From assembly GCF_013204845.1 (NCBI RefSeq), contig NZ_JABMKY010000029.1, forward strand, positions 53,766 through 117,765: a stretch of 64,000 nt of DNA, written 5' to 3'. The stretch is from Paenibacillus qinlingensis (lineage in GTDB: Bacteria; Bacillota; Bacilli; Paenibacillales; NBRC-103111). Positions within the stretch are counted from its first letter, which is position 1. Each line of letters opens with the position of its first letter. Positions 44,450 to 53,490 of the stretch are shown one piece after another. A program made the translations under genes and the position numbers. The notes below the pieces were generated by a model that saw only the letters and a program-made list of their open reading frames with translations, was not told where the DNA came from and did not search any database.

Positions 44450-44989
44450 ATGTTAAAAAAACGTGATTTACACGAATGTCATTCACTGTATAACCTAATA
44501 ACGGACCCTGCGGTTTTTCCTTACGTTCGTTATAAATGCCAATTTTATGAACAATATTTATTCATAACCAAACAGTTAATTGTTGAAGAACAACAGGGGA
44601 CATGTATTTCCAGAACAATTCTTAACGAGCTGGGTCATCCCATTGGTACCATTGAGCTATATGATATTGTTAATAAAACAGGCTTCTTAGCCACATGGAT
44701 GGGAGCTCCCTTTTTTGGAAAAGGTTATAACCAACGAGCGAAAGAATCCTTTTTTACTGAACTATTCCTTGAACATAATATCGAAACGGTATTCTTGAAA
44801 GTCCGAAAACAAAATATTCGATCGAAGAAGGCGGTAGAAAAACTATCGTATGCCAAATTAGCAAATGCTATAAACCATTCAATATATAAATCGATAAACC
44901 ATGGGCATCAGATTTATGATTTGTATCAAGTGGAGCGGTTAGACTTTTTAGCATATAGTAAAGTCATTCAACATGAGCTTGCTACGTAA
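44450..44989 (+). CDS. GNAT-family N-acetyltransferase
   Basis: A 179-residue protein of the RimJ/RimL-like GNAT group. The N-terminal RDLHECHSLYNLITDP opening, a central beta-sheet with IGTIELYDI, and the acetyl-CoA loop APFFGKGYNQRAKES followed by VFLKVRKQNIRSKKAVEKL are the visible family features. The start is the ATG eight bases after AAGGTGG. A longer in-frame extension back to 44288 has no ribosome binding site and is low-complexity, so it is rejected. The acceptor is unknown. Base composition is AT-richer than its neighbours. Confidence 0.8.
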   Translation: MLKKRDLHECHSLYNLITDPAVFPYVRYKCQFYEQYLFITKQLIVEEQQGTCISRTILNELGHPIGTIELYDIVNKTGFLATWMGAPFFGKGYNQRAKESFFTELFLEHNIETVFLKVRKQNIRSKKAVEKLSYAKLANAINHSIYKSINHGHQIYDLYQVERLDFLAYSKVIQHELAT

Positions 44990-45040
44990 TAACCTGTACA
45001 ATAATGTGAACGGAACATAGTGGTGGGTGAATAAAAGAAT

Positions 45041-45074
45041 GGCCCTTATTGGATTTCCAATAGGGGCCTTTTTT
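45041..45074 (+). terminator. Terminator after the acetyltransferase
   Basis: A 12-bp stem GGCCCTTATTGG/CCAATAGGGGCC (one G-T pair) is followed by TTTTTTAT. Confidence 0.92.
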
Positions 45075-45080
45075 ATATTG

Positions 45081-45116
45081 AAAACAACAAAAACAACTAA
45101 AACAAAATAAAACAAC
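45081..45116 (+). promoter_or_regulatory. Helically phased AAAACAAC boxes upstream of phnW
   Basis: Copies of AAAACAA(C/A) start at 45081, 45090, 45099 and 45109, spaced 9-10 bp on one face of the helix. Short A/C-rich direct repeats are typical operators of Gram-positive DeoR-family regulators, and a DeoR gene lies downstream. The rest of the 45075-45302 spacer is AT-rich without a gene. Confidence 0.5.
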
Positions 45117-45302
45117 ATAAAAACATAAGATTAACATGTATTTAACCATGAGATTACAAATGCCTTGTATGATAAGAATCAAGAACAAACCAAATCCAAC
45201 CTGAATTGATTACGATTTAAGAGCACATGACTTACATGAAGACCAAGGGAATTAGGCGGTCCTTGATCAAACTAATCAACGCATAGAAAGAGGAGAATGT
45301 CC

Positions 45303-46442
45303 ATGAATAGGAAACTTAATGTCAACGTGAATCAACTTCCAGATAATCCATATTTGCTCTTAACACCTGGCCCGCTTTCAACGAGTAAAAAAGTGAAGGC
45401 TGCGATGCTCCGCGATTGGTGCACTTGGGATCAAGACTATAATCAACTCGTCCAATCGATTCGTGGTAGACTGGTGCAAATGGCAACAAGCCATCCAGAG
45501 GCTTATACCTCGATCTTAATGCAGGGCAGCGGAACCTTCTGCGTAGAGTCCGTCATTGGATCTGTGATCCCGCCAAGTGGCAAACTGCTCGTCCTTACCA
45601 ATGGAGCCTATGGAAAAAGAATTGCGCAAATGGCTGAAGTACTTGGTATTTATACGATTGTTGTCGACGCGGGGGAAACAAAACCTGTCAACGTGAAGCA
45701 ACTGGAAGATATGCTAAAAGAAGACACTTCCGTTACGCACCTAGCGGTAGTTCATGTAGAAACAACGACAGGTATGATCAATCCGATTGCGGACGTTGCT
45801 AAAGTTTCCAAGCAATATGGAAAAACGCTCATCGTCGATGCGATGAGTAGTTTCGGCGGCGTGCCGATTGACGTAGCTGAGCTTGATATCGATTTTCTAA
45901 TCAGCAGCGCTAACAAATGCATCCAAGGCGTGCCAGGGTTCGGCATTATTATCGCCAAGAAAGAAACGCTCTACACTTGCAAAGGACTTGCGCGTTCGCT
46001 ATCACTAGATCTGTACGATCAATGGGAAACAATGGAGCTAAGCAACGGCAAATGGCGTTATACATCTCCGACGCATACGGTGCGGGCCTTTGATCAAGCG
46101 CTTCAGGAATTAGAGGAAGAAGGCGGAGTCACGCGCAGGTTCGAACGGTTTACACGTAATCAACAAACACTAGTTGAAGGTATGCATAAGCTCGGCTTTC
46201 AAACGTTGCTGCCAGAAGAGTTGCAATCGCCGATTATAACGGCGTTCTTATTCCCGGATTCTCCTGTTTTTTCTTTTGAGGAATTTTATGTGCGCATGAA
46301 AGAAGAGGGATTCGTTATTTATCCTGGCAAAATAACAACTGCTCCTACGTTCCGAATTGGTAATATCGGGGACGTTCATTTGGAAGACATCCATCGTCTA
46401 CTTCAAGGTGTTGAAAATCAGTTGTTTTGGAGAACAACATAA
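45303..46442 (+). CDS. phnW: 2-aminoethylphosphonate:pyruvate aminotransferase-like (PhnW)
   Basis: A 379-residue class V PLP-dependent aminotransferase. It shows YLLLTPGPLSTS near the N-terminus, MQGSGTFCVE, VHVETTTGM, DAMSSFGG and the PLP-binding Lys205 in SSANKCIQGVPG, all typical of PhnW, which converts 2-aminoethylphosphonate and pyruvate to phosphonoacetaldehyde and alanine. AAGAGGAG seven bases upstream selects this ATG. No phosphonatase (PhnX) or phosphonate transporter lies nearby, so another alanine/glyoxylate-type aminotransferase role is possible. A DeoR regulator follows. Confidence 0.85.
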   Translation: MNRKLNVNVNQLPDNPYLLLTPGPLSTSKKVKAAMLRDWCTWDQDYNQLVQSIRGRLVQMATSHPEAYTSILMQGSGTFCVESVIGSVIPPSGKLLVLTNGAYGKRIAQMAEVLGIYTIVVDAGETKPVNVKQLEDMLKEDTSVTHLAVVHVETTTGMINPIADVAKVSKQYGKTLIVDAMSSFGGVPIDVAELDIDFLISSANKCIQGVPGFGIIIAKKETLYTCKGLARSLSLDLYDQWETMELSNGKWRYTSPTHTVRAFDQALQELEEEGGVTRRFERFTRNQQTLVEGMHKLGFQTLLPEELQSPIITAFLFPDSPVFSFEEFYVRMKEEGFVIYPGKITTAPTFRIGNIGDVHLEDIHRLLQGVENQLFWRTT

Positions 46443-46470
46443 AAACAACTCTAATAAACTTAAAAACAAA
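46442..46470 (+). promoter_or_regulatory. Second pair of AAAACAA boxes before the DeoR gene
   Basis: AAAACAAC (46442-46449) and AAAACAAA (46463-46470) are 21 bp apart, two helical turns, in the phnW-deoR gap. This suggests autoregulation by the same protein. Confidence 0.45.
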
Positions 46471-46496
46471 TGTAATGAAATGGGGGGATGCACATC

Positions 46497-47282
46497 ATGT
46501 CACTGATTGGTGAAGAGCGAAAGGATTATATCCTCAACCAACTGAACCTAGAAGGCAAAGTAAAAACAAATGAATTAGTAGATAGCTTAGGTGTGACTTC
46601 GGAATCAATTCGTAGATATTTGGAGGAGTTGGAGGAAGAGAATAAGCTGAAGCGAGTTTACGGCGGCGCCGTGAAGATTAATCTTTCCCGTGAAGAACCT
46701 TCTCAATTAAAGCGCGAAGTGCTGTACGCCGAAGAGAAAAGGAGAATCGGTAGAGCAGCTGCAACGTTAGTCGAAGACAATGATGTTATTTTCATCGACG
46801 ATGGCACGACGACACTTCATATGATTGATTATTTATTGAACAAAAAAAACATTACCGTATTGACGAATTCCGTCCCTGCACTTTATCTATTGATCGATTA
46901 TAAAAATAAAGAGCTATTCTCGGGCGACATTTTCTTTATCGGAGGCAAAGTGAGCTCTGTACAATCCCGTGTTACGGGCTCATTGGCCGAAAAAATGTTA
47001 GAGAATTTTTACGCGGATAAAGCATTCATCTCCATCGATGGCATTATGATTGACAAAGGTATTACAAGCTTTGATGAAGAGCGTGGTCAACTAGCGAAAA
47101 AGCTAATGGAACACGCTAAACACAGTGTCATTGTGACAGATCACTCGAAATTCGGTCTTGTACAATTTTATAAAATGGCTGATTTGAAAGAGGTTGATAT
47201 TATCGTCAGTGATGTCCCTGCACCTAAGGAATGGGAAGACTATTTGTTTAAAAAAGATGTGACTTGGGTCACGGCTACGTAA
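46497..47282 (+). CDS. DeoR-family transcriptional repressor
   Basis: A 261-residue regulator. The N-terminal winged HTH (residues 5-58) has VDSLGVTSESIRRYLEELEE, and the DeoR C-terminal sensor (75-230) includes FIDDGTTTLHMI and TGSLAEKML, which usually bind a phosphorylated sugar or similar ligand. The ATG is nine bases after GGGGGG; the ATG nine bases earlier abuts the site and is rejected. It probably represses phnW and itself through the A/C-rich boxes. Confidence 0.9.
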   Translation: MSLIGEERKDYILNQLNLEGKVKTNELVDSLGVTSESIRRYLEELEEENKLKRVYGGAVKINLSREEPSQLKREVLYAEEKRRIGRAAATLVEDNDVIFIDDGTTTLHMIDYLLNKKNITVLTNSVPALYLLIDYKNKELFSGDIFFIGGKVSSVQSRVTGSLAEKMLENFYADKAFISIDGIMIDKGITSFDEERGQLAKKLMEHAKHSVIVTDHSKFGLVQFYKMADLKEVDIIVSDVPAPKEWEDYLFKKDVTWVTAT

Positions 47283-47306
47283 TATAAGTACACGAAGTTA
47301 AAAAGA

Positions 47307-47343
47307 AGAAGCCAGCAACCCCTTGGGTGGTATGCTGGCTTCT
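47307..47343 (+). terminator. Hairpin after the DeoR gene
   Basis: AGAAGCCAGCA pairs perfectly with TGCTGGCTTCT around a 15-base loop with an internal ACC/GGT pairing. No clear T-run follows. Confidence 0.6.
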
Positions 47344-47410
47344 ATGCATTTAGGCAGATCTTGTAGGTTTCTACCTGAGCGGGACGAAATTCATTTGCGC
47401 GATATTTTTG

Positions 47411-47419
47411 TGCTATAAT
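47411..47419 (+). promoter_or_regulatory. Extended -10 promoter of kinase 4
   Basis: TGCTATAAT is an extended -10 element 33 bases before the ATG. No good -35 is seen. Confidence 0.6.
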
Positions 47420-47451
47420 GTACCCGATTAAGAGCAGGAGATGATAACTGG

Positions 47452-49275
47452 ATGGTGCTGCGAAAGATTTATCGGAATTATTTGCAAAATAATTTGTTTA
47501 TGAGGCTGCTGCTCCTCTTTTCTATGATTACAGTTCTAACGATTATTTCGTTTTCTTATTTTATGTACTACTCGATGTCGCAAGCAGCGATTAATCGAGA
47601 GTTGGATATACAGAAGAAAGCGCTGACGAACGTTAACAATTATTTGGGTGGAAATTATGATTCAGCCCAGTCTATTCTGTTTGGCCTCTATCGGGATAGT
47701 TCACTAGCCTCGGGTGTATCTTTTATGCTGCAGCATCCGTTTCAAGAATATGTGCAACACAGTTTAGAGCAGTATAATTTAGGCGGCAAAAGCATGTGGA
47801 ATGATGGGCTGCAATATTTTAAAAATCAGGTGGAAGACAACAAAGATATTAGTAATTTGCTGTTATATAGCGAGGATCAGCAGACTTTATATGCGCTTGG
47901 GCCCAATGGGCAGATGAAACTCGTTCCCACGAATCGCGCACGCTCTTATATCCCGGATGTGATGGCTCTCGAAAGTAAGAGTGTAGAACTGCCAAATATT
48001 TGGGTGCGTGAAGCGATTGGACAATGGAATCCCGACCTTTATGCCATTCGAACGCCGATTACGGACAAGTTAACGCTGAAGACGATCGGCCAGCAGGTCG
48101 TTTATTTTAGTACAGATGGGATTTGGAAGATTCTGCAGAACGATAAGGACGAGCTGAAAGGGATGATTCTTGTCTTAGCCCCGGACGGCGGTGTGCTCTT
48201 CGATTCTTCGAACCAATACGTTGGGCAAATCTATCCACATATGGATCAAATTAATGCGATGTATGAAAATGGTGGTTCCAGCCAAGGCGACTATGTGACT
48301 AAGCTTACGCAAAGTAAAGGGAATTTCAGCACGGTCAGCATCATCCCCCGGCAAGAGCTGGATGCTTCCTCGAAGAAAATCGGCAGTACGATTTTCCTCA
48401 TCAGTGCGATTTGTATCTTTTTCGCCATCTTGATTCCGTTCTTAGTTGTGATGAGTGTCGCCAAACGGACTAATCAAATCATCCGATTCACGCGCAAGGT
48501 GAAGCAAGGCGATCTTAGTGTGCGGATACCCGATGTGCGGGAGGATGAGATCGGACAAATATCCCGGAGCTTTAACGAGATGATTGAGGAATTGAATCTC
48601 TATATTGATCGGGTGTATAAGGCGAACATTAAGCAAAAACAGACGGAACTGACAGCGCTGCAAGCTAGGGTGAATCCGCATTTCCTCTACAATACCCTGG
48701 AAGTGATTCGGATGCGGGCAATTTCGCAAGGCGCACATGACGTTGGGGAGATGATCTACAGCTTATCGGCGCTGTTCCGAAGTTTTGTCCAACAGAAGAA
48801 AATCTATACGCTCAAACATGAGTTGGAAGCCTGTCGTCTGTATCTGGAACTATTTCAAATTCGATATAAAGATAAATTTACGTACGCGATCGATTGGGAT
48901 CGCCGGCTAGGGTCTGTACGCGTGATGAAAATGTCACTGCAACCGATCATTGAGAATTACATTGTGCACGGTTTGCGAAGCGAAAGCTCGGATAACGAGC
49001 TTCACATTCGAGTGAAGCAGGTAGAGGCGTTTCTCCATGTGCAGATTGAAGACAATGGCAACGGAGTTTCGCCCCAGCGGCTCAATGAATTGACTTTATT
49101 TCTGCAAGATGAGGAATTGGAAGGAGAGTCTTTCGGGTTGCGAAGCATCAATCAACGGCTTAAACTGCTGTACGGCAGTGAATATGGTGTGAAATTACAT
49201 AGCCAACCAGGCCAAGGCACGATTATTGATATCTGGATGCCAGTAGACGGTGGAGAGGAGGTCGACGATGTTTAG
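47452..49275 (+). CDS. YesM-type sensor histidine kinase (system 4)
   Basis: A 607-residue membrane kinase: helix near 18-40, extracytoplasmic sensor, second helix near 303-325, HAMP, phospho-acceptor His410 in NPHFLYN, N-box PIIENYIVHG and DNGNGV/FGLRSINQR motifs. AGGAG lies about 11 bases upstream. Its end overlaps the regulator by eight bases. It probably senses mannose-containing oligosaccharides. Confidence 0.93.
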   Translation: MVLRKIYRNYLQNNLFMRLLLLFSMITVLTIISFSYFMYYSMSQAAINRELDIQKKALTNVNNYLGGNYDSAQSILFGLYRDSSLASGVSFMLQHPFQEYVQHSLEQYNLGGKSMWNDGLQYFKNQVEDNKDISNLLLYSEDQQTLYALGPNGQMKLVPTNRARSYIPDVMALESKSVELPNIWVREAIGQWNPDLYAIRTPITDKLTLKTIGQQVVYFSTDGIWKILQNDKDELKGMILVLAPDGGVLFDSSNQYVGQIYPHMDQINAMYENGGSSQGDYVTKLTQSKGNFSTVSIIPRQELDASSKKIGSTIFLISAICIFFAILIPFLVVMSVAKRTNQIIRFTRKVKQGDLSVRIPDVREDEIGQISRSFNEMIEELNLYIDRVYKANIKQKQTELTALQARVNPHFLYNTLEVIRMRAISQGAHDVGEMIYSLSALFRSFVQQKKIYTLKHELEACRLYLELFQIRYKDKFTYAIDWDRRLGSVRVMKMSLQPIIENYIVHGLRSESSDNELHIRVKQVEAFLHVQIEDNGNGVSPQRLNELTLFLQDEELEGESFGLRSINQRLKLLYGSEYGVKLHSQPGQGTIIDIWMPVDGGEEVDDV

Positions 49276-50788
49276 GCTCTTTCTTGCGGACGATGAACCT
49301 TTCATTATCGAAGGGTTGTATGACATTATTGATTGGGCGGAAGTTGGATTAGAGATTGTGGGACATGCTAGCAATGGACAGAAAGCTTTGGACGCCTTGC
49401 AGCACACATCGGTGGATATTCTGGTGACAGACATCTCCATGCCGATTATGAATGGGTTGGATTTGATTCGGCACGCAAGATCGGTTCACCCGGAACTGAA
49501 AGTGATCGTGCTCAGTGGATTTGATGAGTTTTCCTATCTGAAAGAGGGCATGCAACTAGGCATCGAAAATTACTTGCTCAAGCCTATTAACATCCAAGAA
49601 CTCAAGGCGTCGCTGCAAAATACGGTAGAAAAGTTGAATACCATGAACGAGACACAGTTGGTTCAGGCATACAGCAAACAAATTCTGAAAGACAATACGC
49701 TGCATCGTTGGTTGACGCAACAGATTGCGCCGCTGGAGTTCTATGAGCGTGCAGAACTTCTAGGCATCAACTTAGCGTGTGCATATATGGTCGCAGTCGT
49801 CCTGCGAATGCCTGTCGATGCAGATAAGGGCATGGAATTTATCGCTGGCCAGCTAGATGCCTATGAATGGGTGACTGTTTTTCGCGATATGGACGGAGAT
49901 ATCCTGCTACTTGCATCCATGGATGACAGGGAAGAGGGTAAAAAAGAACTGATATCCTTGCTTCTTCAGCTTCATACCGCGCTTCAAGACCAATCGGTTC
50001 GCATCTCGATAGGGACTGTGGGTCACCTGCCGGATGGCGTCGCGCAAACCTATGAAGCCGCCAAAAAAGCACAGGAGTATTTCTGGATTTATCCTGAACT
50101 GCCAGTGATTGATTATCAGGAGTTAGCCATGCATCAAGACAATCCCAAGGTGGATTTCTCGGTCATTGATTGGCCGGCCTATGCGAAGCTTATTATTGCC
50201 AAAGATATAGAAAACTTGCGTGCCGCTATTCATAACGACTTCAAGCGAATTCAAGCCTTGCCGGGCATTACGCCGCGGGATTTTCAGAATATCGCCTTTG
50301 AGATGGTCATTCATTTCAAGTTGGAAATCAAAGCAATCCGCCATACCGAAGAACTAGAGGTGTATCATCTTGCCTTTGATCAGATTCGCGAGGCGGTCAC
50401 GCTAGAAGAACTGGAAGCTGCTATCCTGGAGATTGCCGAGACGACAATTGGCTTTTTGATTTCGGACGTTCGCAGTCCGATCGTTCAGCAGGTGTTGAAA
50501 TATGTGCAACAGTCCTATGCGGAGGAGCTCTCGCTCAAAATGCTGGGGGCTCACTACCACATCCATCCTGTTTACTTGGGACAATTGTTTCAGAAAGAAA
50601 TTAATGAGACATTCACGGAATATATGAACCGTTTCCGAGTTGAGAAGGCGAAAGAACTGCTCAAGACGACGCATGCGAAGGTTCATCAGATTGCCAAAGA
50701 GGTAGGTTACTCCGAATTGGGTTACTTTTATAAACAATTCAAAAAATATGTCGGGATCTCGCCAACGGATTATCGTGGATTGCTCTAG
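49268..50788 (+). CDS. YesN-type AraC response regulator (system 4)
   Basis: A 506-residue regulator with DDE (8-10), phospho-acceptor Asp55 and Lys105 in YLLKP. The AraC domain (about 405-505) contains VHQIAKEVGYSELGYFYKQF. GAGAGGAGG selects this ATG rather than a GTG six codons upstream. The terminator stem begins inside its last codons. Confidence 0.93.
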   Translation: MFRLFLADDEPFIIEGLYDIIDWAEVGLEIVGHASNGQKALDALQHTSVDILVTDISMPIMNGLDLIRHARSVHPELKVIVLSGFDEFSYLKEGMQLGIENYLLKPINIQELKASLQNTVEKLNTMNETQLVQAYSKQILKDNTLHRWLTQQIAPLEFYERAELLGINLACAYMVAVVLRMPVDADKGMEFIAGQLDAYEWVTVFRDMDGDILLLASMDDREEGKKELISLLLQLHTALQDQSVRISIGTVGHLPDGVAQTYEAAKKAQEYFWIYPELPVIDYQELAMHQDNPKVDFSVIDWPAYAKLIIAKDIENLRAAIHNDFKRIQALPGITPRDFQNIAFEMVIHFKLEIKAIRHTEELEVYHLAFDQIREAVTLEELEAAILEIAETTIGFLISDVRSPIVQQVLKYVQQSYAEELSLKMLGAHYHIHPVYLGQLFQKEINETFTEYMNRFRVEKAKELLKTTHAKVHQIAKEVGYSELGYFYKQFKKYVGISPTDYRGLL

Positions 50789-50817
50789 GGAAACTTAGAA
50801 GCAGTCCTTTTTTTTTT
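50777..50817 (+). terminator. Terminator overlapping the end of the regulator gene
   Basis: GGATTGCTCT, ending in the stop codon, pairs with AGAAGCAGTCC and runs into ten T residues. Confidence 0.85.
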
Positions 50818-50845
50818 ACGAAAATGCTTTGGTAGCGTTTTTTTC

Positions 50846-50897
50846 TTTAGTTTAGACAGGGTTCATTTAGTTTATCGTCTATTTGTAATTGCTTTCA
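50846..50897 (+). promoter_or_regulatory. Paired boxes and cre-like site upstream of importer 4
   Basis: TTTAGTTTA occurs at 50846-50854 and 50866-50874, exactly 20 bp apart, a candidate site for the YesN protein just upstream. TGTAATTGCTTTCA (50884-50897) is one mismatch from the cre consensus. Confidence 0.5.
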
Positions 50898-50968
50898 TGA
50901 AGTACTGTAAATATAGCCCCTACGGGCATAGACAAACGAACGAGTATTCACTAGGGAGGACTCAAAAA

Positions 50969-52447
50969 ATGAGAAAAATGAAAAAAAACTTGGTCACTAC
51001 ACTAGGGTTAACGTTAGCTGTTTCCTTGACGCTTAGCGCATGTGGCAGCAAAGATGCCAATGATGCGAAAGGGACTGCGGCAGCGAATAAACCCGTTGAA
51101 TTAATTTGGTATACAATCGGAACGCCACAGAAAGATGTGGATCGCGTTATGGCTGAAGTTAGCAAGTACACCGCCGAGAAAATCGGTGTTACGGTGAAAA
51201 TGAATATGACGGATTGGGGCGACTATGCTCAAAAAATGCAAGTAATGACCGCTTCCGGCACACCTATGGATATTATGTTCACGTCTTCATGGGCATTTGA
51301 TTATGTGCAAAATGCGCGTAAAGGCGCATTCAAGTCGATTGACGAGCTGCTGCAAAAGAATGGACAAGGCATTGTTAAAGCATTAGACCCTGCTTTCCTT
51401 AACGGATCCAAAGTAGATGGACATAACTACGGTGTTCCAGCGAATAAAGAGTTGCCAGCACAAGACGTATGGCGTTTCAACAAAACGCTTGCTGATAAAT
51501 ATAACCTTAGTCTGGATAACGTGAAATCCTTGGAAAGCTTGGAACCGCTGCTTGCAGCGATTAAAGCCAAAGAGCCGAACACTTACGGATTGGCTGTTGA
51601 TAAAAACTACATGCCGTATGTGCCTTATGACTACATCATTGAGAAAATGCCGATGGCTGTTAGCGTAGACAATAAAGATTTGAAAGTCGTTAACATTCTC
51701 GATACACCGGAAATGAAACAAGCTTTGAAAACAATGAATAAATATTACAAAGCCGGCTACATTCCAACAGAAGCATCCACGCTGACATCCTTGAATGATG
51801 TACAAGTGACGGGCAAGTGGTTCGCAGATAAAGCGACCAATCAACCTTTCGCGGACAACCTGTGGTCAGCAAGCTATGGATACCCTGTTGTATCCAAACC
51901 AGCAAGCCCTGCCCTAATTTATAACTGGTCCGTTATGGGTTCCATGCAAGCGATCTCTGCTAACTCCAAATATCCGGAAAAAGCAATGGAATTCCTGAAC
52001 CTGCTTAACACAGATCCAGTGCTTCGCAACATGGTTGATTCCGGTATTGAAGGCGAGCACTACAAAAAAGTTGGCACTGACAAAATGGAAAACCAACCGG
52101 CATCCAAAAACTATGATATGCCTACGTTCTCCCTTGGTAATGTCCTTTTGACATACAAAGATGTGAAAGATCCTGAGAACAAATGGGAAGAGTTCAAGAA
52201 ATTTAACGATACAGGCGTACCAGCTCCGCTGCTTGGCTTTAACTTCGATCCAACTAAAGTTATCAACGAAATCGCCGCTGTACAGAACGTGAAAGAAGAG
52301 TTCTGGGCAACATTGATGACGGGTACCGTTGATCCGGATAAATACATTCCACTTGCCAACGAGAAATTCAAAGCTGCTGGATTGGATAAAATTATGACGG
52401 AAGCACAAAGTCAAATTGACGCTTGGAAAACAGCTAACAAAAAATAG
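50969..52447 (+). CDS. Sugar ABC importer, substrate-binding lipoprotein (system 4, DUF3502 type)
   Basis: A 492-residue solute-binding protein. The signal ends with the lipobox LTLSAC, followed by a short Asp/Ala/Lys linker. The C-terminal ~70 residues (FDPTKVINEIAAVQNV and onward) match the DUF3502 group of binding proteins. GGGAGG eight bases upstream selects this ATG; an open extension to 50897 lacks one. It leads an operon with two permeases and three mannosidase-type enzymes, so its ligand is probably a mannose-rich oligosaccharide. Confidence 0.92.
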   Translation: MRKMKKNLVTTLGLTLAVSLTLSACGSKDANDAKGTAAANKPVELIWYTIGTPQKDVDRVMAEVSKYTAEKIGVTVKMNMTDWGDYAQKMQVMTASGTPMDIMFTSSWAFDYVQNARKGAFKSIDELLQKNGQGIVKALDPAFLNGSKVDGHNYGVPANKELPAQDVWRFNKTLADKYNLSLDNVKSLESLEPLLAAIKAKEPNTYGLAVDKNYMPYVPYDYIIEKMPMAVSVDNKDLKVVNILDTPEMKQALKTMNKYYKAGYIPTEASTLTSLNDVQVTGKWFADKATNQPFADNLWSASYGYPVVSKPASPALIYNWSVMGSMQAISANSKYPEKAMEFLNLLNTDPVLRNMVDSGIEGEHYKKVGTDKMENQPASKNYDMPTFSLGNVLLTYKDVKDPENKWEEFKKFNDTGVPAPLLGFNFDPTKVINEIAAVQNVKEEFWATLMTGTVDPDKYIPLANEKFKAAGLDKIMTEAQSQIDAWKTANKK

Positions 52448-52464
52448 AGACAGGTTTAAGGATG

Positions 52465-52487
52465 AGGTGAATGTTCTGCATTCACCT
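52465..52487 (+). promoter_or_regulatory. Intercistronic hairpin between binding protein and permease
   Basis: A perfect nine-base stem AGGTGAATG/CATTCACCT with a five-base loop lies between the binding-protein stop and the permease start, without a T-run. Confidence 0.65.
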
Positions 52488-52522
52488 GATCTTTGTCTTG
52501 TTATCAGCGAAGGGGTGATTGT

Positions 52523-53461
52523 ATGAACAGAATAGGAACTTTTTTCAAAGATGTTAAACAAAGCAGAGTGCTGCTGCTCATGGCATTACCAGCTACGCTT
52601 TGGTTCCTGTTCTTCTCGTATTTACCGATGGCAGGCATGGTCATTGCTTTCAAGCAGTACCGTTACAGCCGTGATGGTTTTTGGGCAAGTATTGTGGAGA
52701 GCAAGTGGGTTGGCTTACAGAACTTCAAATTCCTTTTTAGTACGAACGACGCTTATATCATTACGCGCAACACGCTGTTATACAACATTGTGTTCATTAT
52801 TGCCGGTCTGGTACTGTCCGTTGGACTTGCCATTGTATTATCTGAAATTACGAATAAAAAGCTTGCTAAGCTTTATCAAACAGGTATGTTCATGCCCTAT
52901 TTCTTATCTTGGGTCATCGTTGGCTATTTTGTATTCAGTTTCCTAAGTGTGGATAAAGGAATGCTTAATCATATACTTCCCTGGTTTGGCGTGGATCCGA
53001 TTCGTTGGTATAACGACAAGACGTATTGGCCGCTGATCATTATTCTCGTTTACCTCTGGAAATCAGTCGGCTACAGCTCTGTTGTGTATTTGGCGGCGAT
53101 CATGGGGATCGATAAATCGCTCTATGAAGCAGCCATGATTGATGGTGCGAGCAAATGGCAGCAAATCCGCCACATTACTTTCCCGATGTTAAAACCATTA
53201 ATGACGATTCTGACGCTGCTGGCGATTGGACGGATTTTTTATGCAGACTTCGGTTTGTTCCTGCAAGTGCCTAGAGATTCCGGGACGTTATATTCCGTAA
53301 CCAATGTAATTGATACGTACGTATACCGCGGCCTTAAATCTACGGGAGAAATCGGCATGAGTACAGCGGCTGGCTTGTATCAGTCCGTGATCGGCTTCAT
53401 TCTCGTGATGACTTCGAACTATGTTGTTAGAAAATTCGATAGGGACAATGCACTCTTTTAA
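52523..53461 (+). CDS. Sugar ABC importer permease, LplB type (system 4)
   Basis: A 312-residue permease with six hydrophobic segments and EAA loop SLYEAAMIDGASKWQQI. AAGGGGTG five bases upstream selects this ATG; an in-frame extension to 52493 lacks a ribosome binding site. Confidence 0.92.
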   Translation: MNRIGTFFKDVKQSRVLLLMALPATLWFLFFSYLPMAGMVIAFKQYRYSRDGFWASIVESKWVGLQNFKFLFSTNDAYIITRNTLLYNIVFIIAGLVLSVGLAIVLSEITNKKLAKLYQTGMFMPYFLSWVIVGYFVFSFLSVDKGMLNHILPWFGVDPIRWYNDKTYWPLIIILVYLWKSVGYSSVVYLAAIMGIDKSLYEAAMIDGASKWQQIRHITFPMLKPLMTILTLLAIGRIFYADFGLFLQVPRDSGTLYSVTNVIDTYVYRGLKSTGEIGMSTAAGLYQSVIGFILVMTSNYVVRKFDRDNALF

Positions 53462-53490
53462 AGGATCATTACTGAAAGGAGGAACTGGCT

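Noticed and set aside
50897..50968. Longer start for the system 4 binding protein
   Set aside because: It would bury the lipoprotein signal peptide 24 residues inside the protein. GGGAGG marks the ATG at 50969.
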